In this document: one piece after another, positions 1 to 5,684 of the stretch
Layout of the letters: each line of letters begins with the position of its first letter
Position numbering within the stretch: the stretch's first letter is position 1
Source: Coriobacteriales bacterium
Lineage (GTDB): Bacteria > Actinomycetota > Coriobacteriia > Coriobacteriales > UBA8131
Length of the DNA: 7,132 nucleotides
Direction: 5' to 3'
Assembly (NCBI GenBank): GCA_031282085.1
Contig: JAITEK010000100.1
Location: 1 to 7,132 of the forward strand
Notes under the pieces: model-generated
The model's input: the letters and a program-made list of their open reading frames with translations, nothing else
Database searches by the model: none
What the model was told of the DNA's origin: nothing
Position numbers and translations under genes: made by a program

Positions 1-56
1 GTAGGTTCGCGCAAGCGCTTCTCCGGAGGCTCATGCGCGGCTTTGCCGCTTCGCCT

Positions 57-81
57 GTCAACAGTCCACCGGACTGTTGAC
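57..81. repeat. Hairpin repeat, family 2 (11-bp stem, 3-nt loop)
   Basis: GTCAACAGTCC and GGACTGTTGAC pair perfectly around ACC. On the minus strand CAGGCGAAG follows, similar to what follows 95-119. Four of eleven stem pairs differ between the two, each as a double change. Confidence 0.78.
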
Positions 82-152
82 CCCGTCCTTCGCTGACAAG
101 GCTCCACTGGAGCCTTGTCCGGGCGCTCGGACCCAGAATGACGGGGCTTTTT
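81..152 (+). terminator. Possible factor-independent terminator for a plus-strand gene left of the window
   Basis: CCCCGTC at 81-87 can pair with GACGGGG at 140-146, enclosing the hairpin at 95-119. It is followed by C and five T residues at 148-152. This would suit a plus-strand gene converging on phoR from outside the window. The large enclosed loop makes it less certain, and it shares base 81 with the stem at 57-81. Confidence 0.35.
95..119. repeat. Hairpin repeat, family 2 (11-bp stem, 3-nt loop)
   Basis: GACAAGGCTCC and GGAGCCTTGTC are perfect complements around the loop ACT. On the minus strand CAGCGAAGGACGGGG follows. It is closely similar in design to 57-81. Confidence 0.78.
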
Positions 153-155
153 GCT

Positions 156-182
156 CGTCACCCTGGCTTTATGCCAGGGTCC
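156..182. repeat. Hairpin repeat, family 1, variant with ATAAA loop
   Basis: On the minus strand it reads GGA, arms ACCCTGGC and GCCAGGGT around ATAAA, then TGACG: the 27-bp layout seen three times between pstB and phoU. Loop and stem differ, but all stem differences are paired. Confidence 0.78.
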
Positions 183-247
183 ACCGCGAACGATAGTGAG
201 CGATACTTAGAAAGCGCGTAGCGCAACACACGGCGGCTGCGGTGCTC

Positions 248-2041
248 TTATGGATGTGGAAAGCGTACTTCTACGGTGGTGCCTTTGGCTTCGGCGCTGG
301 TGAGAGTTACGTCTGCCTGATGGAGTACGGCGGCGTGCTTGACGATGGCCAGGCCAAGACCGGTACCGCCGGTATCGCGGGAGCGGCTGTGGTCCACACA
401 GAAGAAGCGCTCAAAAACCTTGTCGTGCAAGGCGGCGGGGATGCCGATACCGGTGTCGCTTACGCGCAGCACCACGCTTTCGCCCTTCGCTTCCGCGATG
501 CTCACGGCGACTTTTCCGCCGGGGTCGGTGTAGCGAATGCCATTCTCAACAAGGTTGTAGAGCATCTTGGAGAGCAGCACAGGCACGCCCTCAACCGTTG
601 CTGTGCCCTCAGCGGCTGCGGTGTCCAATACCAGGTCTATCTCGCGACCCTGCGCAAAGGATGCGAGACGTCCACAGACCTCCTGGGCAAGCTCGGCGAG
701 ATCGACCGGCTCAAAGACTGGCGGCACAAGCGCGCTGCTCTCGCTTTCGTCAAGCTGTGAAAGGGTGATGATGTCGTCGACCAGGGTGATGAGCCGCGTG
801 GCTTCCTCATGGATGAGCCGCATGAAGCGCTCGGCGTCGGCTGGCTCGACCATCCCCCGCTCCATAAGCTCGGCATAGCCGTTGATGACGGTCAGCGGCG
901 TCTTGAGCTCATGAGAGACGTTGGCCGTAAACTCCCTGCGCTGGGCATCGGTCTGATACCACTCGGTGATGTCGAGCACCAGCAATGCCACACCACCTGC
1001 GTCGCCCTCGGCGATGACCGGGCTTGCCCGCAACTGGTAGACGCGTCCATCCCGCTCAATGGTGCCCTCGGCGCCCACGTTTTCGCGCGCGGCGGCGACC
1101 ACATGCTGCATCCTGCTGTTGCGGTCGAGCACAAGCAGATGACGGCCCAAAACGTCGGCAGGCGTCACCTCAAAGACCTGCGCAGCCGCCTCATTGATGA
1201 ACAGCACCTGGTCACGCGAGTCGACGAGCACAAGGCCCTCTCTCATGCTGCCGGTCACAACACTGAATTCCTCACGCTGGGCGTCGAGTTGTGCCGTGCG
1301 CTCGGCTATCTCGTGGCGTGCCGTGTTGAGCCGCGTCAGCAGCGGCGCCAGTTCCGGATAGGTGTCACTCATCAACGGTTCCTCAAAGTCTATGGACTCA
1401 AGAGGGCCAAGGATGCGCCGAGCCATGAGACGGGCGCTTGCGGCCGCCAGTATGGCCACCGCTGCGAGAATGAGGATGACGGGCCCCAGGGCAGCAAGCA
1501 TATGGCCGAGGATGCTTTTTTGGGTACCCGCGACGCGCAGGATGCTACCGTCCGGCAGCAGGCGTGCCAGGTAGACGGTGTTCTCGTCGAGGGTTGCGGA
1601 GTGCCTGTTGGCAAAGCCGCTACCATCGCGCAAGGCGAGCTGCACCTCCGGGCGGCTGAGGTGGTTTTCTAGCTCTGCGCCCTCAGAGGCGGCGCTGTCG
1701 TAGAGGACCCTGCCGTCTGCGGCAATCCAGGTCACGCGGAGCTCACGCAGCTCAAGCCCCTCGAGGTATGCCAGCTTGTCGCCGACAAGGGACTGCGTTG
1801 CAGCGGCGGCCTCATCGGGATCGAACTGGCTGCTGAGCGCAGAGTCGAGCGTCCCGGCACTAAGGGTAGGCAGGGAGCTCTCGATGAGCTCCGCGGTGTT
1901 GAGCAGCTCACGGCGCAGCTGGTTGTCGAACAGGGAGTAGACCAGCCCGCTGACGAGCACGCCCGCAAACAGCACCACGACTATCGCGATGAGAAAGATG
2001 CTCCTGAATATGCGCCCGGTCAAGGTTCCTATGCTGATCAC
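248..2041 (-). CDS. phoR: PhoR-type membrane sensor histidine kinase
   Basis: The partner kinase of the response regulator has 597 residues. Layout: membrane segment 11-36; extracytoplasmic sensor about 37-180 (WIAADGRVLYDSA, ENHLSRPEVQLAL, YLARLLPDGSILRVAG), as in Gram-positive PhoR proteins; second membrane segment 181-205; HAMP-like linker 206-258; PAS domain about 260-360; HisKA with phosphorylated His377 in NVSHELKTPL; then the ATPase domain with N-box NLVENGIRY (496-504), G1 DTGIGIP (529-535), F-box FERFF, and G2 GGTGLGLAIVK. The usual Arg of the FYRVD motif is Cys here (FFCVD). The start is a GTG at 2041, only six bases after the regulator's TAG. AGGGG lies just one base before it, too close for a normal site, so reinitiation is likely; a TTG six codons in is an alternative. 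The sensed signal is not visible. It ends with TAA at 248. Confidence 0.93.
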   Translation of the reverse strand: MISIGTLTGRIFRSIFLIAIVVVLFAGVLVSGLVYSLFDNQLRRELLNTAELIESSLPTLSAGTLDSALSSQFDPDEAAAATQSLVGDKLAYLEGLELRELRVTWIAADGRVLYDSAASEGAELENHLSRPEVQLALRDGSGFANRHSATLDENTVYLARLLPDGSILRVAGTQKSILGHMLAALGPVILILAAVAILAAASARLMARRILGPLESIDFEEPLMSDTYPELAPLLTRLNTARHEIAERTAQLDAQREEFSVVTGSMREGLVLVDSRDQVLFINEAAAQVFEVTPADVLGRHLLVLDRNSRMQHVVAAARENVGAEGTIERDGRVYQLRASPVIAEGDAGGVALLVLDITEWYQTDAQRREFTANVSHELKTPLTVINGYAELMERGMVEPADAERFMRLIHEEATRLITLVDDIITLSQLDESESSALVPPVFEPVDLAELAQEVCGRLASFAQGREIDLVLDTAAAEGTATVEGVPVLLSKMLYNLVENGIRYTDPGGKVAVSIAEAKGESVVLRVSDTGIGIPAALHDKVFERFFCVDHSRSRDTGGTGLGLAIVKHAAVLHQADVTLTSAEAKGTTVEVRFPHP

Positions 2042-2047
2042 GCCCCT

Positions 2048-2752
2048 CTACTCATGGGCCTTGAGACGGTAGCCTACGCCGCGGACGGTGCCGATCTGGG
2101 CACCCGCCGCGCCCAGCTTCTGCCGCAGGGTCTGGATATGCACGTCCACGGTGCGCGTGCCCTCGCCGTACTCGTAACCCCATACCTGCTCCAGCAACTG
2201 CCCGCGCGTGAACACCCGCTCGGGTTGCCTCATCAGCATGTGGAGCAGGGAGAACTCCTTGGCGGTGAGTTCCACCTCCCGCTCGTCCACTCTCACGCGG
2301 TGACGGCCCGGTTCCAGCGACAGCGCCCCATAGACGAGGGCCGGCAGCGCCTCCTCGTCACTTTTGCCGGCAGCACCGCGGGCGGCCATGCGCAGCAGCG
2401 CGTTCACGCGCGAGATAAGCTCCATCATGCCGAATGGTTTGATGAGGTAGTCGTCCGCCCCCGCCTCAAGCCCGCTCACCACATCGAGCTCGGTGCCTTT
2501 GGCGGTTATCATCATGATGGGCAGGTTGCGCGTCAGCGTGTGGAGACGCAGCTGACGCAGAAGGGCAAGCCCGTCCGTGCCCGGCAGCATGATGTCGAGA
2601 AGGATGAGCTTGGGCGACTTCCTCTCGCAGGCCGCGACAAACCCCTCCGCGTTGGGAAAACCCCGCACCTCAAAGCCCGCCTGCTCCAAGGCGTAACAGG
2701 CCAGCTCACGGATATTCTGGTCATCCTCAACATAATAGATCAGGGTACTCAT
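2048..2752 (-). CDS. phoB: PhoB/PhoP-type response regulator
   Basis: This is an OmpR/PhoB-family transcription factor, expected to be phosphorylated by the adjacent kinase and to switch on phosphate-starvation genes including pst. The protein has 234 residues. Receiver domain 1-120: acidic pair Glu9-Asp10-Asp11, phosphoacceptor Asp53 in LLDIMLPGTDG, Thr83 and Lys105 (DYLIKPF). Winged-helix DNA-binding domain at about 137-232: LTAKEFSLLHMLMRQPERVFTRGQLLEQVWG, here split as LTAKEFSLLH and FTRGQLLEQVWG, then RTVDVHIQTLRQKL and VRGVGYRL. The ATG at 2752 overlaps the phoU stop (ATGA), with AAGGGAG ten bases upstream. A longer in-frame start at 2800 would lie inside phoU and precede the receiver domain, so it was not chosen. 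The name rests on the phoU neighbourhood; PhoP is the usual name in many Gram-positives. Confidence 0.93.
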   Translation of the reverse strand: MSTLIYYVEDDQNIRELACYALEQAGFEVRGFPNAEGFVAACERKSPKLILLDIMLPGTDGLALLRQLRLHTLTRNLPIMMITAKGTELDVVSGLEAGADDYLIKPFGMMELISRVNALLRMAARGAAGKSDEEALPALVYGALSLEPGRHRVRVDEREVELTAKEFSLLHMLMRQPERVFTRGQLLEQVWGYEYGEGTRTVDVHIQTLRQKLGAAGAQIGTVRGVGYRLKAHE

Positions 2753-3414
2753 GTGATGGGAACTCCCTTGTGCATACCGGTGATGGAATACTCCACCCAC
2801 TCGGCGACGCTTTGGGCGTGGTCGCCGATGCGCTCAAAATACTTGGCGATGAGCAGCAGGTCGATGGCGATGGCCTGCTCCTCGTCCATGGCACGCATCC
2901 AGCCGAACAACTCGCCACGCACGACGGTGAACAGGCTGTCTACGGTGTCGTCATCCAGTATAACCTGTTGAGCGCGTTCGAGGTCGTGAGTGACGAAGGC
3001 GTCGATAGCGGCGCTCACCTGAGCGCTTGCCGCCACGCCGAGGGCCGGCAGGTGGCGCACCCGTATGAGCGGCTCGGCTGCCGCCTGCTCCATGTCGAGG
3101 ACGATCTTGCAGATGTCGGCCGCCTGGTCGCCTATGCGCTCGATGTCGGTTATCATCTTGAGGGCCGCGCTTATCGTGCGCAGGTCGCGGGCGACCGGCT
3201 GCTGCCTGAGCAGGAGATGGAGGCACAGGGTCTCGATGTCGCGCTCCTTTTGGTCTATCTCGTTGTCTGCCTCGATGATCCTGTGGGCGAGTTGCACCTC
3301 GCCGGTCTCCAACACGCGCATCGCGCCTGCCAGGCTTTGCTCCACCAGCGCCCCCATCTTGAGAAGCTCGGTGTCGAGTTGGGCCAGTTGTTCATCAAAG
3401 AACTCACGCGTCAT
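2749..3414 (-). CDS. phoU: PhoU, negative regulator of phosphate signalling
   Basis: PhoU links the Pst transporter to the PhoR kinase and represses the Pho response when phosphate is plentiful. It is cytoplasmic and acts at the membrane. The protein has 221 residues, the usual length, and is predicted all-helical with two repeated three-helix halves. Each half has its metal-binding signature: DIERIGDQAAD at 90-100 and FERIGDHAQSVAEW at 193-206. The opening MTREFFDEQLAQLDTELLKM and the LLLRQQPVARDLRTI segment (67-81) are also typical. The ATG at 3414 has GAAAGG eight bases upstream. The stop overlaps the response-regulator start as ATGA (2749-2752), so phoU and the regulator are probably translated together. 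It is separated from pstB by 280 bp of repeats, unlike the tight spacing elsewhere. No convincing promoter was seen in that gap. Confidence 0.96.
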   Translation of the reverse strand: MTREFFDEQLAQLDTELLKMGALVEQSLAGAMRVLETGEVQLAHRIIEADNEIDQKERDIETLCLHLLLRQQPVARDLRTISAALKMITDIERIGDQAADICKIVLDMEQAAAEPLIRVRHLPALGVAASAQVSAAIDAFVTHDLERAQQVILDDDTVDSLFTVVRGELFGWMRAMDEEQAIAIDLLLIAKYFERIGDHAQSVAEWVEYSITGMHKGVPIT

Positions 3415-3439
3415 TGTTCGTGCCTTTCGGTCGTGTGTC

Positions 3440-3464
3440 GCGCGCCTTGCGCGCTCTTAGAGCG
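3440..3464. repeat. Two small GC-rich hairpins just upstream of phoU
   Basis: GCGCGC, CTT, GCGCGC (3440-3454) overlaps CGCTC, TTA, GAGCG (3452-3464). The shared bases mean only one can fold fully at a time. They lie in the phoU 5' leader, about 25-50 bases before its start, and may affect its translation; that effect is inferred. Confidence 0.5.
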
Positions 3465-3486
3465 TCGCCCGCTATCGCGTGCGACG

Positions 3487-3523
3487 GGATTCTGGGACAA
3501 GCCCAGAATGGCGGGCAGGGGGC
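3487..3523. repeat. Hairpin repeat, family 1 (identical 37-bp copy)
   Basis: The second exact copy of the 37-bp repeat, with core 3487-3513, arms at 3489-3496 and 3502-3509 and loop ACAAG. It lies about 70 bases upstream of the phoU start. An 11-base GTGTGTCGCGC repeat (3433-3443 and 3632-3642) also recurs in the gap near each copy. Confidence 0.85.
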
Positions 3524-3538
3524 AAACACATTCCCGTT

Positions 3539-3565
3539 CGTCACCCCGGGCTTGTCCCGGGGTCC
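3539..3565. repeat. Hairpin repeat, family 1, inverted copy
   Basis: On the minus strand this 27-bp core has the same layout as the two 37-bp copies: GGA, 8-bp arms ACCCCGGG and CCCGGGGT, loop ACAAG, then TGACG. It lies between them in the opposite orientation. The arms differ from the other copies at paired positions, so base pairing is kept. Confidence 0.8.
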
Positions 3566-3604
3566 AACCGGGCGCACTAGCGACCGGACTTGCTGCCCCC
3601 CGCG

Positions 3605-3621
3605 GAACGGCGCAGCCGTTC
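3605..3621. repeat. Short palindrome, 7-bp stem with GCA loop
   Basis: GAACGGC and GCCGTTC flank a 3-base loop. The 3-nt loop recalls the second hairpin family near the left end of the window. A further small stem follows at 3626-3638 (GACAC, TGT, GTGTC). Confidence 0.6.
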
Positions 3622-3651
3622 TCGTGACACTGTGTGTCGCGCATGGGCAGT

Positions 3652-3688
3652 GGATTCTGGGACAAGCCCAGAATGGCGGGCAGGGGGC
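3652..3688. repeat. Hairpin repeat, family 1 (identical 37-bp copy)
   Basis: This 37-bp stretch is identical to 3487-3523. Its 27-bp core (3652-3678) begins GGA, has 8-bp arms ATTCTGGG and CCCAGAAT around the loop ACAAG, and ends in TGGCG; GGCAGGGGGC follows. It starts the pstB-phoU gap, six bases from the pstB stop. REP-like palindromic element; not a clean terminator, as no U-run follows on the operon strand. Confidence 0.85.
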
Positions 3689-3694
3689 GGGCCC

Positions 3695-4606
3695 TCATCC
3701 GAACCTCCCGGTTATGTAGTCTTCGGTGCGGGGGTCGCGAGGGATTGAGAAAAGGGTGGCGGTGGTGGAGCACTCCACTATCTCGCCGAGCAGGAAGAAG
3801 GCCGTGTCGTCCGATATGCGGGCGGCCTGTTGCATGTTGTGGGTGACGATGACGATGGTGTAGCGTTGCTTCAGCTCGGTTGCCAAGTCCTCGATGTGGG
3901 CGGTGGAGATGGGGTCCAGCGCGCTGGTCGGCTCGTCCATCAACAACACCTCCGGCTCAACCGCAAGCGCCCGTGCGATGCACAGCCGTTGTTGCTGCCC
4001 GCCGGAGAGCCCTAGAGCGTCGGCTTTGAGGCGGTCCTTCAGCTCCTCAAACAGCGCGGCGTCGCGCAGCGAGCGCTCTACGATGTCGTCGAGCAGGGCC
4101 TTGTTGCGCACGCCGTGGGCGCGCGGGCCAAAGGCGATGTTGTCGTAGACGCTCATCGGGAAGGGGTTGGGCTTCTGGAACACCATGCCTACACGTTTGC
4201 GCAGCTCATTGGTGTCGATGCCGCGGTAGATGTCCTCGCCGTCCAAGAGCACGTTTCCCGTGATGCGGCAGCCCTCGATAAGGTCGTTCATGCGGTTGAG
4301 CGTCTTGATGAAGGTGGATTTGCCGCAACCCGACGGCCCGATGAGCGCCATGATGCGGTTGGTGCCTATCGTCAGGTCAACGTCCTTGAGCGCCTGGAGC
4401 CTGCTGTAGTACAGATCCAGCCCCTCAACGACGATCTTGGGCGCGGCCGAATCCGCCGTGGCTTCGGCCAACGAGGCGTCAGCGCCGGGCCGAAGCTGCC
4501 GGGATGCGACCGTAACGGACACGGAAGGCCTCGTGGCCTCTCGGGGGAAAGCCCCTGCAACGGGAGCTTCCATAACAGGAGCGTCTACAACGGGAGCATT
4601 GCTCAT
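3695..4606 (-). CDS. pstB: PstB, phosphate-importing ATPase with N-terminal extension
   Basis: PstB is the cytoplasmic ABC ATPase that powers phosphate uptake through PstCA. With the ATG at 4606 it has 303 residues; a TTG three bases upstream is also possible. The ATG is preferred because AAGGGA, overlapping the end of pstA, lies eight bases before it. All ABC motifs are intact: Walker A GPSGCGKST at 90-98, Q-loop in VFQKPNPFP with Gln 144, signature LSGGQQQR at 200-207, Walker B LLMDEP at 221-226, D-loop SALD, and switch His 256 in VTHNMQQA. FQKPNPFPMSVYDNIAFGPR and the C-terminal DPRTEDYITGRFG are typical of PstB. Homologues are usually about 250 residues and begin near the KIVVEGLDLYYS segment (57-68 here). 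The first ~56 residues are therefore extra, low in complexity and rich in Ala, Pro and Val (PVVDAPVMEAPVAGA). The TGA stop sits six bases from a hairpin repeat. Confidence 0.97.
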   Translation of the reverse strand: MSNAPVVDAPVMEAPVAGAFPREATRPSVSVTVASRQLRPGADASLAEATADSAAPKIVVEGLDLYYSRLQALKDVDLTIGTNRIMALIGPSGCGKSTFIKTLNRMNDLIEGCRITGNVLLDGEDIYRGIDTNELRKRVGMVFQKPNPFPMSVYDNIAFGPRAHGVRNKALLDDIVERSLRDAALFEELKDRLKADALGLSGGQQQRLCIARALAVEPEVLLMDEPTSALDPISTAHIEDLATELKQRYTIVIVTHNMQQAARISDDTAFFLLGEIVECSTTATLFSIPRDPRTEDYITGRFG

Positions 4607-4611
4607 CAACC

Positions 4612-5544
4612 CTATCCCTTCGTCATGCGGCGAGCGAGCGCGGTGCTGCTGGTGTTGATGATGATGACCAAAAGCAGCAGGATAACCGCTGTTGCGTAGG
4701 CCTCGTTGAGGTGCAGCCCCTCACTTGCGAGTACGTACATATGCACGGCGAGCGTGCGTGTGGAATCGAAGATGCCCTCGGGCACCTCGGCGACCGTGCC
4801 GGCCGTGTATATCAGCGCGGCGGTCTCCCCCACCGCGCGCCCGATGCCGAGGATCACGCCGGCGAGTATGCCGGGCATCGCGGAGGGCACGATGACCTTG
4901 AAGACCGTGCGCAGCCGCCCCGCCCCCAACCCGAAGCTGCCCTCGCGGTAGCTGTCCGGCACAGCTTTGAGCGCTTCTTCGGAGGTGCGCATGATAACGG
5001 GCAGCACCATGATGGCAAGCGTGCAGGCGCCCGCCATGAGCGACAGCCCCCAGCCGAGCGCCGTAACGAACAGCAGCAGGCCGAACAGGCCGTAGACAAT
5101 GGAGGGGATGCCCGCGAGCGTCTCGGCCATCAGACGGATGAGCTTTACGAGGCGGTTGCCGCGCTTGGTGTATTCTACGAGGTAAATGGCCGCAAACAGC
5201 CCAAACGGCGTTGCGAGGGCCAGGGCGATGAGCACCATGAGCAGCGTGTTGATGAGTGCGGGCATGAGCGAGACATTGGTGGAGTTGTAGTGCCACTCAA
5301 ACAGTTCCGGGCGGATATGGGGAATGCCCATCACGAGGATGTAGCCGATGATGAACAGCAGAAAACCCATGCTTATGGCCGCGCCGGCATAAACCGTGCC
5401 CCGCACAAGCCGCGCCGAAGCTGTAGCGCCACGGCTGGAGCGGTTTGCGCGGTTGCCGCGGCTGGAGCGGCTGCGGCGGAGGCCGTTTGGGCGGTCGCTG
5501 CCGGGGCTGCCGAGGCTACTGGAGCGGTCTGCACCTGCCCTCAT
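4612..5544 (-). CDS. pstA: PstA, phosphate ABC transporter permease with basic N-terminal tail
   Basis: PstA is the second membrane subunit of the phosphate importer and pairs with PstC. It has 310 residues. Residues 1-50 form a hydrophilic Ser/Arg/Gly-rich tail (for example LRRSRSSRGNRANRSSRG at 22-39), predicted to be cytoplasmic. The first membrane segment is about 51-73; others are near 95-125, 139-160, 164-186, 222-246 and 283-300. ETLAGIPSIVYGLFGLLLF at 141-159 is the family signature. The coupling loop contains EGSFGLGAGRLRTVFKVIVP at 201-220, followed by LGIGRAVGET. The ATG at 5544 overlaps the stop of the small gene (ATGA) and has AGAAAGG seven bases upstream, which supports this start. 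The stop is TAG. The pstB start follows within a few bases, and the final Lys-Gly codons supply its Shine-Dalgarno sequence. The tail is longer than usual for PstA; otherwise it is a standard member. Confidence 0.97.
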   Translation of the reverse strand: MRAGADRSSSLGSPGSDRPNGLRRSRSSRGNRANRSSRGATASARLVRGTVYAGAAISMGFLLFIIGYILVMGIPHIRPELFEWHYNSTNVSLMPALINTLLMVLIALALATPFGLFAAIYLVEYTKRGNRLVKLIRLMAETLAGIPSIVYGLFGLLLFVTALGWGLSLMAGACTLAIMVLPVIMRTSEEALKAVPDSYREGSFGLGAGRLRTVFKVIVPSAMPGILAGVILGIGRAVGETAALIYTAGTVAEVPEGIFDSTRTLAVHMYVLASEGLHLNEAYATAVILLLLVIIINTSSTALARRMTKG

Positions 5545-5684
5545 GCCCCTGCCTTTCTGCCAAGGTATGCCTTACCGGCGCTCGCACCGAGGCCGCCCAC
5601 CATGAGGATGAAAGCACACAGCGCCACCGGAGTGGCCAGTGCCGCCCAGCGGATGCGCCGAGACGTCCAATGTACTCTGGTCAT
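5541..5684 (-). CDS. 47-residue small membrane protein between pstC and pstA, function unknown
   Basis: This small gene is not a recognised family. Read directly, it has ATG at 5684-5682, 47 codons and TGA at 5543-5541. Its start overlaps the pstC stop as ATGA, and its stop overlaps the pstA start as ATGA, so it fills the pstC-pstA gap exactly. AGAAAGG lies seven bases before its ATG. The protein starts MTRVHWTSRRIRW, rich in Arg. It then has one hydrophobic segment at about residues 13-36 (AALATPVALCAFILMVGGLG) and ends in a short basic tail, KAYLGRKAGA. This suggests a single-pass membrane protein, N-terminus inside. An Ala-Ser-Ala at 34-36 could also be a signal peptidase site. Its position and expected translational coupling suggest a small accessory subunit of the Pst channel; that role is inferred. 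Alternatively it may be only a spacer peptide that couples translation of pstA. Confidence 0.78.
   Translation of the reverse strand: MTRVHWTSRRIRWAALATPVALCAFILMVGGLGASAGKAYLGRKAGA
5552..5558 (-). promoter_or_regulatory. Ribosome binding site of pstA, inside the small gene
   Basis: AGAAAGG stands seven bases before the ATG at 5544, the same sequence and spacing as for the small gene upstream. It fixes the pstA start at 5544, and with it the long basic N-terminal tail of PstA. Confidence 0.75.

Larger units (their letters stand above)
1..247. other. Non-coding repeat block downstream of phoR
   Basis: No supported gene was seen here on either strand. From 1 to 182 the sequence is nearly a chain of perfect palindromes. 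Small ones are GCGC-AA-GCGC (9-18), CTCCGGAG (21-28) and GCGGC-TTT-GCCGC (37-49); larger ones are listed separately. At 131-146 there is a half copy of the family 1 element (CCCAGAATGACGGGG directly after GGA, without the first arm and loop). For the minus-strand operon the only terminator-like sign is a weak stem GCGC-TAC-GCGC at 214-224 followed by TTTCT. Confidence 0.6.

Noticed and set aside
2753..2800. Longer N-terminus for the response regulator
   Set aside because: The 16 extra residues lie inside phoU and precede a standard receiver start; the ATGA start with AAGGGAG fits better.
2054..2971. Plus-strand open frames opposite the regulator and phoU (also 2770-3627, 809-1672 and 242-760)
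   Set aside because: They are mirror frames of well-supported genes; no start signals or family motifs.
3487..3688. CRISPR-like array
   Set aside because: Only two identical repeats, 128 bases apart, each itself palindromic with an inverted relative in between; no regular spacers or cas genes.
3670..3690. G-quadruplex from the G-runs after the repeat next to pstB
   Set aside because: Only two or three runs of three or more G are clearly separated, and the RNA of this operon would be the C-rich strand; too weak to claim.
3415..3694. Pho box or promoter upstream of phoU
   Set aside because: No paired -35/-10 or direct Pho-box repeats were found on the minus strand; the GTGTGTCGCGC repeat has no known operator match.
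3411..3773. Minus-strand open frame covering the pstB-phoU gap
   Set aside because: It overlaps the pstB 3' end and runs through the hairpin repeats, so its repeated LPAILGLSQNP peptide simply translates the 37-bp repeat.
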